The position numbers were made by a program, and so were the translations under genes. The notes beneath the pieces are model-generated. The model had not been told where the DNA came from and searched no databases. It was given only the letters and a program-made list of their open reading frames with translations. This document shows, one piece after another, positions 54,166 to 64,000 of a stretch of DNA of 64,000 bases. The stretch comes from Rutpela maculata (Eukaryota > Arthropoda > Insecta > Coleoptera > Cerambycidae): assembly GCA_936432065.2 (NCBI GenBank), contig OW386290.2, forward strand, positions 136,322,677 through 136,386,676, read 5' to 3'. The number at the start of each line of letters is the position of its first letter. Position 1 is the stretch's first letter.

Positions 54166-55710
54166 TTAAACATCATTGTTATCGTCATAATCATCGTCAT
54201 CATTATCGTAATGATCATCATCATTATTGTTATAATTATCTTCAATTTCGTTACATTCTTCTTCATCAAGCTCTACCACGACAATGTCTTCAACTAAAAG
54301 AGGTGTTGGATCACCTTCAAACCAAAGCGGTTCAATTTTACTATCATGAAGTGTCCATCCACATTCTTCTGGTGAGAAATTGACGCAGTTTGCTTCTGTA
54401 GCATTTTGCCACATTGACGTAACATAAATTGTTCGTAAAATCTTTTGTTTCAATGATTTCCAACATGGTGGAATCTGAGTAGAATCAAATCTTTTTACAT
54501 TATTCATAAAATATTCCGCGACAGATGTTGAGGAGAATTTGTTTTGGAAGATGAATAATCTAGCATCATTAACATTCTTACAATTAATTCCGTAAAGCCT
54601 ACAAGTATATTCTTGTAATATTTCTATACTCCTAAAATTATTAATTTCATCAATATTATTTAATTTAGCGAATACCTGTTGAACTTGTACATTTCTTTTT
54701 AATTCTTTAAAAGGCTTAATTTTTCCTTTTTTATAAAAGCTGTATAATCGCATCCCGTATATGCATGAAAGCCAGGCAAAGCACGACACATAAGATCACC
54801 AAGTGTTGTAGCTAATTGAGGGCAATTGATGAAATTAATAACATTAGGCTTCGATCCGATTGTACTTAAACATATTTTTAATGTTGTTAACTTGTGTATA
54901 TTTCCAAGTATTATTACAAGTATGTCAGTGTCAGACGCTTTAACCATTACTTTTATAATTACTATCTAACTTGCTCAAATGATATATTATTCGAGTGTCG
55001 GCCTCTTCATGATTGCATGCAAAATCTTCTTCAACAGTTTTTATTATAGCATCGCTTACAGTTTGATAGGAGAAACATTGATTTTTATTTGTAATATAAA
55101 CCTTTTCATTGCGCAAAAATGATGCCACACTATTAGTATACCAATATTCTGTTAGAAAATCTACTAAAGCTTCTTTGAATTTAATATTTTTTAAAGCTTT
55201 ATAAAAAGTATTAAGTCTTTTTTGTGATGGCCCTAATATTGTGTAAGGTATATCAATTTCATTACGATTATACCTTTCTGTGTCTTTAATTGAAGGAATA
55301 AAGTACTGATCAAAAATTATGTGGATTTCGGACACTGTTGTATTGCACATTTTTGATAATAATATTAATTCAGCTATTTTATCGAACGTTTGGGGAACTG
55401 TAGGACCTAAATGATACAAATAATAAAATCCATCAATTACATCAATATCAACTCGGGTTGGTGGTAGATGTTCAGTAGAAGAGCGTAATATTTTTGTCAA
55501 AGCTGACTTATCTGTTTTATGCATTTCACCAGTACACTGAACCAAAGCAGGTGGAGCTGGTGATAATGGATATGACAAGCATTGTGTCATATCTATTTTT
55601 TTTCTAAAGCAATTGCCAATAAGCGGCCAAAAATATCACGCTCCATTGCAATTAACGCTTGCCTACTACCGTCTTTACTTGTCTGTGTTTTTTTAGACGG
55701 CGTCTCCATG
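54166..55710 (-). pseudogene. PIN/FEN1-like nuclease gene, divergent type
   Basis: Minus strand. The N-terminus has MERDIFGRLLAIAL, then YPLSPAPPALVQCTGEMHKT, comparable with FELASVPLFLFDDKG of copy 1. Next come DIDVIDGFYYLYHL (first acid), IHIIFDQYF (second acid), CNHEEADTRIIYHL (acid pair), VKASDTDILVI (acid pair) and FHAYTGCDYTAF (last acid), then a basic stretch, ECGWTLHDSKIEPLWFEGDP, and an Asp/Asn-rich acidic tail. The motif series is that of FEN1/XPG nucleases. Three frame breaks (about 55600 in an A run, 54945, 54770) make it a recent pseudogene, unless they are assembly errors. It lacks the CXC cluster. Nuclease activity is inference. Confidence 0.65.
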
Positions 55711-56582
55711 TATCTTTTTCTAATATTATATATCTCTCAGTAGCATAGATCAACCATAGTAAGGTATAGGACAAAACTATTTACAATACCTTAACGGTTG
55801 TTTCCAAAACTTACCTGCATGCGGCATACCTGTGAAGAACTCCTATACAGATAACAATAGCATAGGACTTTGAGAGACATTGCCGGGTATTTGGCACAGG
55901 CATAGACGTGGCAATGTTATTTTTTCTAATAGATAAATGTTTAAACTATAATTTGGTGGTAGTTTGAAGCTGTTAATCGATAGGTACAGTAAGGGTCAAA
56001 AAAAAATTCAAAAAAGTTAATTGCCAAAACATTGGTACAAAAATTAATGAGGCAATGCAATTGATTTTTTTTACTCTGTAAACAGTAAATTTTAAAAGTA
56101 ATTTGAAGCTGTTCCGCGATTGGTATGGTTAGTATACGAAAAATGTACCGTAGAAAATTCATACGAAATTTCTGCACAACTTCTGCCCAGGCAATGCGTG
56201 ATTTTTTTTATGGTCGCTATGAGTACTAACATTTAAAAAACATTTTATTCTGTTAACTGATGGTCGCATTTTTTTACGGCCACCTCTTAGACTATATGAG
56301 GTATCGAGCTAAGATTTTGTATAGAGGTATTTGAGACAACTGCAAATCAAATATGCAATCCAATACACCAATAAAAAATTTCCAAATAGTCGATCTCGAA
56401 ATTTCGACCCATTTAGAAGAACTTAGTAGACCTTGAACATATTACAAATTTTTCAAAACAGTCAAATAGAGTTCATCGAGCACTATATCTCAAAAAAAGT
56501 TTTAAAATCGGGCAACACATTCCAAAATAAAGGAGTGTTGCAGTACTAATAGCACCCACTGTATAATAATAATAACACTTAC

Positions 56583-56771
56583 ATCAACAGGCAACTGTTT
56601 CCCAGGTATAGCAGGCGTTCCAGTCATGAAGTCTAGCGTGCAGAATGGCCGAAGGACTACGGACCTTTGACACGAGGGAATTCTTAAAGCCTGGTCCCTG
56701 TCAAAGTGTAAAGGAATAAGAATCACAGGCATTTGACTTATTGAACCACTGTGCCCACTGTTATGTAACAC
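56583..56771 (-). CDS. GMPS: GMP synthase, penultimate exon
   Basis: 63 codons in phase 0 between acceptor TTTTTCCAG and donor GTAAGT. It encodes part of the C-terminal dimerisation domain of GMP synthase: GSISQMPVILIPLHFDRDQA, then PSCQRSVVLRPF, DFMTGTPAIPGK and LPVD. These match the eukaryotic family from memory (ISQMPVIL-PLHFDRD, PSCQRSVV, DFMTG-PA-PG). The preceding exons (glutaminase and ATP pyrophosphatase domains) are not seen in the window, so the 5' part of the gene must lie to the right, beyond further TE insertions. Confidence 0.93.
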
Positions 56772-56779
56772 CTGGAAAA

Positions 56780-57530
56780 ATTAAGGTTAACTGCTCTTAT
56801 AAAATATTATAAGTATCATATTAGCAAAGTACAAAATACGGCTCATGCATCAATGGCTAGCGTAACCCACATCATATGACTAATGTAACCCCAAATTTTA
56901 AATTTTTGTAAGTTTATTCTTCTTTTTAATGTCTGTATTCACATTTTTAGATCGGAACACATATGACATTTAAAAAGTCTCTCAAATAGTACATACATAA
57001 TTTTTGTTACTGATAATTACAGGTTAAAAATCCAACCTAAAATTATTTAATAAGAAACGATATAAAAAAATTGTATGAATACTATTTGAGAGATTTTTTA
57101 AATTTTATACTGGTTCCAGTCTAAAAACACTAACAAAAGCACTAAAAATGAGACTCAACTTTCAAAAACTTAAAATTTGAGGTTATTATAACGCTTCAAG
57201 CATATAAGGGAAAATAGTCTATTTTACAATTATGCGTATGGTTTGTGTTCAACACATATGGACGAGGGACGCGAGAGGCGTAGTAAACACTGTAGTAAAT
57301 ACCCACAAAATACAATATAAAATGAAAGTAAACAATACGCAAATGATACTAAACGCCATATTAGATAAGATTCCCTACGGGGATGAGATCATTATTTTGC
57401 ACCAGCCAAGGAATCGGAGATTAATAATTTGCTTGTTTACAGTTGTAGCCCGAACAAACAAACAGCTGTTTGGCGACCTCTATTTTCCCCTATATTCTCG
57501 AAGATACAATGCACCTATCCTATACCATTA
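56780..57530. other. GMP synthase intron, foldback repeat
   Basis: Holds an imperfect inverted repeat at about 56880-57200 (ACCCCAAATTTTAAATTTTT against its diverged complement near 57165), a relative of the sequence at 62270-62360. A 99-codon open frame at 57232-57531 has no recognisable motif and is not called. Confidence 0.45.
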
Positions 57531-57545
57531 ATTCAGTAATATAAC

Positions 57546-58826
57546 CATAGACTTAAAAGAAATAGACTCCAAGACAATTCATTTCCTTGGGGCCAGAATA
57601 GTTACGACGTTCTGCTCTCTCTCCTTCTCCTTTCATACTGTAACAGTTATATAAAGACGTCTCTCTTTGGAATTATGAGCAACTGTCTCTTTCTATTTCG
57701 TTCTCACTTCAATTAAACTGTCTTTAGGCATTTTTTTGCGAGCTTACCACAACTAACTGTGGTAAGGTGTAAAAGAGATGGCTATATATAATTAAGATGT
57801 GGATTGGTTATGTATGTATAGCCATCTCTTTTACACCTTACTATAGTTAGTTGTGGTAAGCTCGCGAAAAAATGCTTTATGTTTAACTGATGGCATTAGA
57901 CATGATCAAATGACTGATGTTTGTTGTTGTCAAAGCTTTTTTTGTTCTAACCTCTAAACATTTGGACACCGAATTCGTTAAAGCACAGAAGACAGGAACT
58001 ATAGCTCCTGTCTTCTGTGGTTAAAGGGAGATATAATTTTAGAGAAAATAAAAAGAGAAATGTAATATTCCTGCACGAATGGAGAAAGACACAAATTCAT
58101 CGATGTATTTTAGTCAAGCCATGGAAAGGTCAGGCCTGCAGCCAAGGGGTGCTTAACACTTTCTAGGAAAAATTTGTGCATCCTCGCCACCGACAGCGGA
58201 AAAGAAAAAGTTAGTACCTACTACTGTTCCAAGAAATATATAATGGCCTATATGAGAATACGTAACCTTTTGGCTACAGTCATAACTTTTGCTTGCAACA
58301 CTGTAGTATGCAAATCCACCCTGCTGAACGTTAATTTCTACTAAATAAACGAAAATTCAAAATACAAATATCATATTTGACAAGTTAGACTTGCCGTGAA
58401 ATATAAACGTCACTTTTGACTTTTCGAATACTTACTTATGGAAGGATAAGTTAGAACTATTTTTGGGTGTTGCACCGAAAACACAACACTTAACCATCTC
58501 AAAATGTTATAACAATATATATATATTAACTAAATTCAAAGCAAACACTCCACAGCTAAACTAAATAATTGTTCGTTGTCTGTACTTTTGACAGCGACTA
58601 GCCAGTTCTCTGATCAGACGCTCAAACTTGACAAACGCCGACTCCTATTGTCGGATACATCAACGCGTAAGTCGGAGCACATTCCAGCTGAAGATAATCC
58701 CAAAGAGAGATAGAAGATATGGTTTATAGTGTATATGAAGGCTAATAACGCATGTGTAAACTTTGGAGACAGGTATTTAAATAAACGTATAAGGGATCTT
58801 GGGGTCTATTTATTCTTAAGTCTATG
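57546..58826. mobile_element. hAT-type non-autonomous element, 1.28 kb
   Basis: TIRs CATAGACTTAAAAGAAATAG and, inverted, CATAGACTTAAGAATAAATA, with a perfect 8-bp duplication AATATAAC (57538-57545, 58827-58834). Non-coding, with an internal hairpin. Confidence 0.9.
57725..57878. repeat. Hairpin within the hAT element
   Basis: Arms GCGAGCTTACCACAACTAAC and its complement, continuing through GTGTAAAAGAGATGGCTATA; loop about 35 bp. Likely a small foldback inserted in the hAT. Confidence 0.8.
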
Positions 58827-59393
58827 AATATAACGGTTTAATATTGTAATATATCAAACAAAATTCATAGTTTTGAAAATTGGTAGAAATGTTATGGAGA
58901 GCATAAGAATTGCTAAACCGAAATAGTGTACTTCATTCCCTAGAATGTCGTTTCCACCCCCATTTTGAGGTGTTCTAGATTATTTCGGGAACGGTGCACT
59001 TATTGATAAAAATATCTATATTCAAAATTATTCCTTATAAAATTCTCTATCAAAAACGTCTCTATAATTTTTTTTCATAAAATTAATACTACCGTGGGAA
59101 ATAAGGTGTACACATAGGGGGTTGGTTCTAGTTAGCACAATAAATTGTAATATTTTATGTATTTACTATAATTTACTTTAAAGTTCAATGCTTAACGCAA
59201 AACCAGTAGCTACTAAACTCCACTTAAAATTATAATAAATGTGGCGCTTCCACCCTCTCACACCTAAAAAATATCGCAATTTTTAAAGAAGCGAGAATAT
59301 TGCATATTGTACTTGTTGCCACACCTCCCCTTTTTTTAGGTGGTGTCCCCTGTATACCTAATCCACTAATTATCAGAAGGTTACCTGCGTTAA

Positions 59394-60004
59394 CCCTCTC
59401 ACGAAGGAAGCCGCAAAAACCCGCAAATCTCTGATTGACATATCGTTGCCGAGAAGTCAAAACCTCGTATCTCAAAATTTGTTGATTTTGAGTTGCAAGT
59501 ATTGCGAAATAAACTATGTTGTTCCGCACCGATTGCAATAACTCTTATCACGATATAGTGAATATTACGCATGCCCACGTTAAAATTCAAAAGCTTGTAT
59601 CTCAGTGTAAGTTTTGAAACCTCTTATCTTCACATGTTTATTTACGTCTCCCACTTATTTACGTTTTTTGAGGTACAAGGTTTTGACTTCTGGGCGACGA
59701 TATGTGCGGGAGACGCATATTTTCGAACGCCGTGAATACTACTTAAAATCGGGACGCGCAAGACTGTGGTCTGATATTCGCTTAAAAGCATCTTCAAGCT
59801 GTAGCTTGTTAGTTGCAGAAAAGCTGTGGTCTGAAAAACAGTTGTACAATTTATTTCAATTTGCGCATATAAGCGCGCGTGTCTTTGGAGTCGGGAAGCG
59901 CATTGATGTGCGAAACTAATAAACGGGAGATGCACGATTGCGCGAACGCAAAAAATCCCTGTTTGTGAGGCCAGTCGCCTAAAAAAAAGCCTGATGTGAA
60001 AGGG
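59394..60004. mobile_element. TTAA-flanked piggyBac-type element, 611 bp
   Basis: TTAA at 59390-59393 and 60005-60008, ends CCCTCTCACGAAGGAAGCC and inverted CCTGATGTGAAAGGG. No transposase. It is inserted in the PIN gene, whose frame now ends in a TAA supplied by the right TTAA. Confidence 0.8.
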
Positions 60005-60008
60005 TTAA

Positions 60009-61115
60009 TTAATAATTCTCTTTAAGTACATCTTTCCATGTTTGAATTTGGTAAAAAACGCGATATGAGTGTTGCCGAGCAGCAGCAGAAGTGTGTGGTA
60101 GTTTTGATAACATTACAGTATTGTTCGCTTTACTAACATGTTTGTTAAAAGACATGAATCTGTATACATTTAGACTATTTTCTGCGGTGGTACAGTAGTA
60201 TAAAGCTAGAACAAATTGCTCTCCTACATCTACAATTTCTTCACGACTAGCTTTTTCATTATTAAAAGATTGCACGATGTCTTGTAAGTCATCTCTTTTA
60301 TTAAGCACATTGATGGCATTAACCTTTTCTTTGGAAAAAAACGCTGAGGTTGTGTCACAACCACTAATGGCGTGTGCAAATAATATTGTTTCTTTACAGT
60401 TTTTTAACAAAATTGAGGATTGTAAATCTCGTAAACTGAAAATCCTTTTGCTGGTATTACCTTGTTTTTCTTTCAAAAATTCAATGTCTTTGTCGGAGGG
60501 AGAAAGAGCAATAAGAAGGATTAGCAGATCAATATCTTGGCCTACGACAACAGCTGTGTCACACTTATAACATTTTTCGATAGTAGTTTGTAGTATTAAT
60601 AAATCGTTGTCATCCACAGCAAAGAAGATCTCGATTCCTTCATTCCAAAATTTTTTCACTAGTTCTGCAATAAGTTCTTTGTTAAACTAAGGAACTTTTG
60701 CTGAGTCTCAGAAACAAGTGTTTTCATCAAATATAATTTCAGGACAGGTTCTTTGCAGTACTCGCCTTTGTCGTTGGGGGCTCTTCATGCTGTTTGCGTT
60801 ATCCAAATAACCATCGAACATGACAGTTACTCTATTACCGTAATGTTTTCTTATGTAACTAACGTAAGCATTGTAAATGTTATTAAATTCTCCTTTTTTT
60901 GCTCTTATTACGCGGCGAAGCAAGTATCCTCCATCAATCACATACTCACTATTTTCGAAAATATGGTCTCGTTCTGGAACAGTATTAATAATCTAGTATA
61001 AAGTTGCCATGTTAGTTTTTCTCAGTAGACCTTTGTCATCGAAAAGGGAAAGAGGTACCGAAGCCAGTTCAAAACTAAAGCACGTTTTTAATTCCAGACT
61101 CTAATGAATGGGCCT
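60009..61115 (-). pseudogene. PIN/FEN1-like nuclease gene, copy 3
   Basis: The best preserved member. Minus strand from about 61115: FELASVPLSLFDDKGL, a TAG before INTVPERDHIF, then VIDGGYLLRRVIRAKKGEF, VTVMFDGYLDNANS and RTCPEIIFDEN, with a frameshift near 60700. Then an intact 216-codon frame: AVDDNDLLI (residues 14-22), VVVGQDIDLLILL (37-49), FAHAISGCDTTSAFF (94-108), and KLPHTSAAARQHSYRVFYQI near the end. These acid motifs follow the FEN1/XPG order. The frame is cut at KENY by the TTAA element, so the CXC tail seen in copy 2 is lost. Confidence 0.68.
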
Positions 61116-61130
61116 TTCCCACATTTTTTT

Positions 61131-62705
61131 TTATTGAATATTTGAAAAGTTCTCTTTAAAAAAACTCACCCGTATTTTTCTTTTTTACGAAATTTGCTTC
61201 TTTACAGAAAAAAACATTATGTTATATGAATTTAAAATTGGCGGCAATATTTCTGCACTGATGACGAAATGGGGGGAATGACCAATCAGTATACTCTAGC
61301 ACCCTTGGTAGAGGCTGCATATGAGCAGATTGTACGTATAAGTGTTTGTCTCTTTCTATCTTTACCGAATTGACAGACATGTCATCAAGCTTTGTTAGTT
61401 CTAGTCTAGTGACGTATGAAACTACAGGAACTTTTCTTTGATGTATTTACTATCAAGTTGCCAAAAATGAATGAAATCTAAATCATATGACATTATTCCA
61501 AAGTTAAAACCTCTAGTTACTGTACTAATATATAATAATACATTTATAGTTACAGGTATTTCATACCTGCTGAATTTATAAAACTAAATAGGTATGTACA
61601 AAAACTGAATAAAAACGTTAAAATATGATTCATTTCACTTTTGTAGTATACAAATTACAGTTAATAAATATAAACAACTAGGTTTAAGTGTTTTATTTTC
61701 TTTTACATTTATTGAATAATTTTTAAAATCATTATTAAATCTAAAGATTTATCAGTAATAGTTATTTTATTTAAGTAAACAGGATCATTCACCATTTCAC
61801 TGTCAATAATAGGGAGATTATCACTTGCTGCCTTCTCAAAATCTGTCTCCATTTTTTTTATGTCTACACAGTACACACACACACATTTAAATAATTAAAA
61901 AACACAGTTATGAAGTAAAAATACTAAATCCGTGCGTTCTCGTAAATAAGAGAACATAACCTTATTTCCATCATTGTTGCCAAGTGTCAGTTATTTGTTG
62001 GGAGCCAACATGTCGAAAGTGTGTTTTTTCTGTTAATTCTTATCATTTTTATTATAGGAAGTGGTATTATTCAATGGAAATTCATTATTTTCAAAAGCGG
62101 AGATAAAAAGTAGACATTCTTTAGTGAAATAATTAAAGCATTTCCTCTAACGTTAAACATTCATATACATTAGGCAACATGGAAATAGTCTCATCGGCAG
62201 GTTTCCAGACGAGATGTAAAATTCAGACACATCAAGAGGTTCGGTTAATGTTCGTATACGGCATCTGCATCATAACCTTAAATTTTAAGTTTTTCAAGTT
62301 TATTCTCATTTTAAATGTTTGTATACGCATTTTTAGCTTGAAGCCGTACTGGCTCCAAGCAAAAATTTAAAAATTCACGTAAATAGTTTTTCAATATGGT
62401 TGATTAATAAAAATAGACTGCTAATTACAGGTTAGACTTCCAACCTACAAAAAGAGTCCTATTTTATTAGGACAAGGTATTTAGTTCATAAACATTACAC
62501 TGAACTAGAGTTTAGTTGAAAATACGGGAACCAAGCAGAAATTTTAATAATATCTGGGTAATACTCTTAAATCTTAAGAAACACATATTTTTGAGGTTAG
62601 CTGTGACGTCATTCGGAAGGCAGGTGTGTTTACAGGTGCGTTACCGTATGGTAACGCTAAGCGTTTCAGCTGCTGGAAATATTTTAAAATATTTCTTTTT
62701 TGTAG
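61131..62705. other. Upstream region of the piggyBac frame
   Basis: AT-rich. Contains a diverged repeat at 62270-62360 shared with 56900-56990, and a GTTACCGTATGGTAAC palindrome at 62640-62655. The first exon of the piggyBac gene may lie here but could not be fixed. Confidence 0.4.
61709..61852 (-). CDS. Small open frame, unknown (47 aa)
   Basis: Starts METDFEKAASDNLPIIDSEM and ends at LKIIQ. Acidic N-terminus, no domain. An A-rich context precedes the ATG. It could be a first exon of a gene read leftwards or chance. I see no family match, so this is a weak call. Confidence 0.2.
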   Translation of the reverse strand: METDFEKAASDNLPIIDSEMVNDPVYLNKITITDKSLDLIMILKIIQ

Positions 62706-64000
62706 ACGAGGATTTACCTTGCAAGAGGCCCTTGAAATTGCCTATAGTGAAGATGTAAGTGCAATTTATATAGAACCACCTGATGCAGGGCTGTTAACTG
62801 ATGAAGATTCGGGAGAGGAAGATGGGGGTGGATTTATCGACAACCTATCTGGTGCACAACTTCGAGCTGGAGCCGAAATTCAGTTAGGAGATAACGAGCG
62901 TATAGGAGGTTGCAATATACAGGATGTTATTATTGACAGAGCTGATGATGATATTGATGATACTGTTCCCTCTTCTGCGGCAGGAGTTTTTTTAACTGGA
63001 CTGTCTAATTCAAAACCGCATAAATCAGTAAAACGCCAAACCCAAGCAAAGAAAAAAAATACAGAAAAAATTGTATGGATCCCAGGAGACTTGCAGGAGA
63101 GCCCAATCCGTGATACATTTAACAAAAATCCATATGCAAAATACAAAGAATTATCTCCTGTTGAATTATTTGAATTGTTCGTAGACGATGGGGTCATGGC
63201 AATGCTTATGGAAGAGACTACCAGATATGCTTTATTTAAAAATTGTGCAGATCCCAAGGTGTCCGTTGGAGAGATGCAAGTATTTTTAGCAATTCTCATC
63301 CTTAGTGGCTATAACGAACTACCTGGAAAAAGATTCTACTGGGACTTGAACTCAGACATGAGAAATGACCTGGTATACAACTCGATGCGTAGAGATAGGT
63401 TTTTGCAAATTTCTAGATTTATACATTTTGTTGACCATAACAATCCAGACCTGTCGGACAAAATATGGAAACTGCGTCCTTTGATGGATACAGTAAAAAA
63501 TAAGTGCATAAAATATTTTGAGCCCGAAGAGCATCTTTGTTATGACGAATCTATGATCAAGTACTTTGGACGGCATAGCTGTAAACAGTTTATTAGGGGT
63601 AAGCCGGTACGTTTCGGTTATAAAATGTGGTGTTTGAACAGCCCATCAGGATATCTTATAAATTTCGAAATGTATCAAGGTAATAATCCTAGACGTTCGG
63701 TTCAATACGAAAATGAATTTGGCAAAGCTTCTGCTCCATTAGCAACGATGCTAGATGAAATTGTTCAAGCGAAAGGCCAGCAACCATATAAATTATATTT
63801 TGACAACCTATTTACAAGCATAAACTTACTAAAACACCTCAAAGAGAACGGTTGCCAAGGTACTGGCACTCTAAGAGAAACGCGAACCCCAAAATGCGTA
63901 CCTCTTACTGGTAAAAAAGCAATGCTCAAAGAACCAAGAGGCACAAATGAATCTGCCCTTGATAAAAATGATGGAATTATTATTGTCCGATGGGTTGATA
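62706..64000 (+). CDS. piggyBac-type transposase (open at window end)
   Basis: An uninterrupted frame of about 431 codons after a probable acceptor TTTTTTGTAG at 62696-62705, first full codon at 62707. It begins RGFTLQEALEIAYSED, then an acidic region, a basic stretch (KRQTQAKKKN), and the DDE_Tnp_1_7-type core: PYAKYKELSPVELFELFVDD, FLAILILSGYNELPGKRFYW, a DFLQ-like SRFIHFVDHNN, CYDESMIKYFGRH with the first catalytic aspartate, PVRFGYKMWCL, and LYFDNLFTSI with the second. The third acid and the cysteine-rich tail would be beyond 64000. Lack of any stop or shift means a young element or a host-domesticated gene. The start codon is not in this exon; upstream ATGs (for example at 62010) do not splice cleanly. 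Confidence 0.85.

Larger units (their letters stand above)
52701..56561 (-). mobile_element. TA-flanked TIR element with divergent PIN-like gene
   Basis: Ends CAGCGTGTGTTATTTAATGC and, inverted, CAGTGGGTGCTATTAGTACT, flanked by TA (52699-52700, 56562-56563). TIRs run about 800 bp, the left one broken by a MITE at 52979-53492. It carries a minus-strand nuclease-like gene and no recognised DDE transposase. It lies in the GMP synthase intron with its right end 15 bp from the splice donor hexamer. Confidence 0.8.
57532..61130 (-). mobile_element. TIR element carrying a PIN/FEN1-like gene (copy 3)
   Basis: The left end TTCAGTAATATAAC at 57532 continues, after a hAT insertion, as AATATAACGGTTTAATATTG at 58827 and the same TIR sequence as copies 1 and 2 to about 59310. 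The minus-strand gene follows. The right TIR is not found; similarity to copy 1 stops near 61115. Invaded by a hAT and a TTAA element. Confidence 0.7.

Noticed and set aside
57232..57531. 99-codon open frame on the plus strand
   Set aside because: No recognisable motif and no splice support; upstream of a transposon end, probably chance.
59230..59935. Several 60-100-codon frames
   Set aside because: They lie across the TTAA-flanked element and the adjoining 3' region of the PIN gene, with no motifs.
62010..62030. ATGTCGAAAG as first exon of the piggyBac gene
   Set aside because: It would give a typical start, but no GT donor leaves the required phase for the acceptor at 62705, so the link is not supported.

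Overview
This 64-kb window looks like a piece of a large, AT-rich insect nuclear genome, most plausibly a beetle, though the sequence alone does not fix the species. The genes have introns with GT-AG splice sites, there are no operons, and most of the DNA is nested transposable elements. Three host genes can be supported, all on the minus strand and all with TE-stuffed introns. (1) A rhodopsin-type neuropeptide-like GPCR has exons at 8082-8385 (TM1-TM2), 282-460 (TM3-TM4) and 87-230 (TM5); the rest lies outside the window. (2) A polydactyl C2H2 zinc-finger gene has exons at 39625-40122 and 29914-31506. (3) GMP synthase (glutamine-hydrolysing) is represented by its last two exons, 56583-56771 and 52547-52648. 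Layout: 0.5-8 kb is the GPCR intron, holding a long-TIR mariner-like element split by a LINE, its short derivative, and a 1.3-kb foldback. 8.5-13.8 kb is a TIR element carrying a broken PIN/FEN1-like nuclease gene, itself invaded by a piggyBac remnant, a tRNA-headed SINE-like unit, a LINE with an intact reverse transcriptase and a hAT MITE. 14-25 kb holds LINE debris, three hAT elements and a TIR transposon with an RNase-H-fold (DDE-like) transposase inside one of the hATs. 24.8-29.8 kb is a palindromic element with nested MITEs, a polypurine repeat and a second PIN/CXC element. 31.6-38.4 kb lies in the zinc-finger intron and is a 6.2-kb mariner-like element packed with later insertions and a degenerate ~140-bp satellite. 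42-50.6 kb holds a third mariner-like element, a third PIN/CXC element and a second RNase-H-type transposon interrupted by a PHD-ORF1 LINE. 51 kb has a probable solo LTR with heat-shock-like motifs. 52.7-56.6 kb is a TA-flanked element with a divergent PIN/FEN1-like gene in a GMP synthase intron. 57.5-61.1 kb is a further PIN element with hAT and TTAA insertions. 62.7 kb to the end is an uninterrupted piggyBac transposase reading frame that runs off the window. The most interesting signal is a recurring gene family inside at least five unrelated-looking inverted-repeat elements. It combines a FEN1/PIN-like acidic motif series with a C-terminal CXC-like cysteine cluster, and I see no recognisable DDE transposase alongside it. 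A second candidate is a transposon type with TAGGGTGG termini, 6-bp TGCTNA target duplications and a CxxH-containing RNase-H-fold protein. Calls rest on reading motifs, splice sites, inverted repeats and target duplications by eye. No database or alignment search was run.
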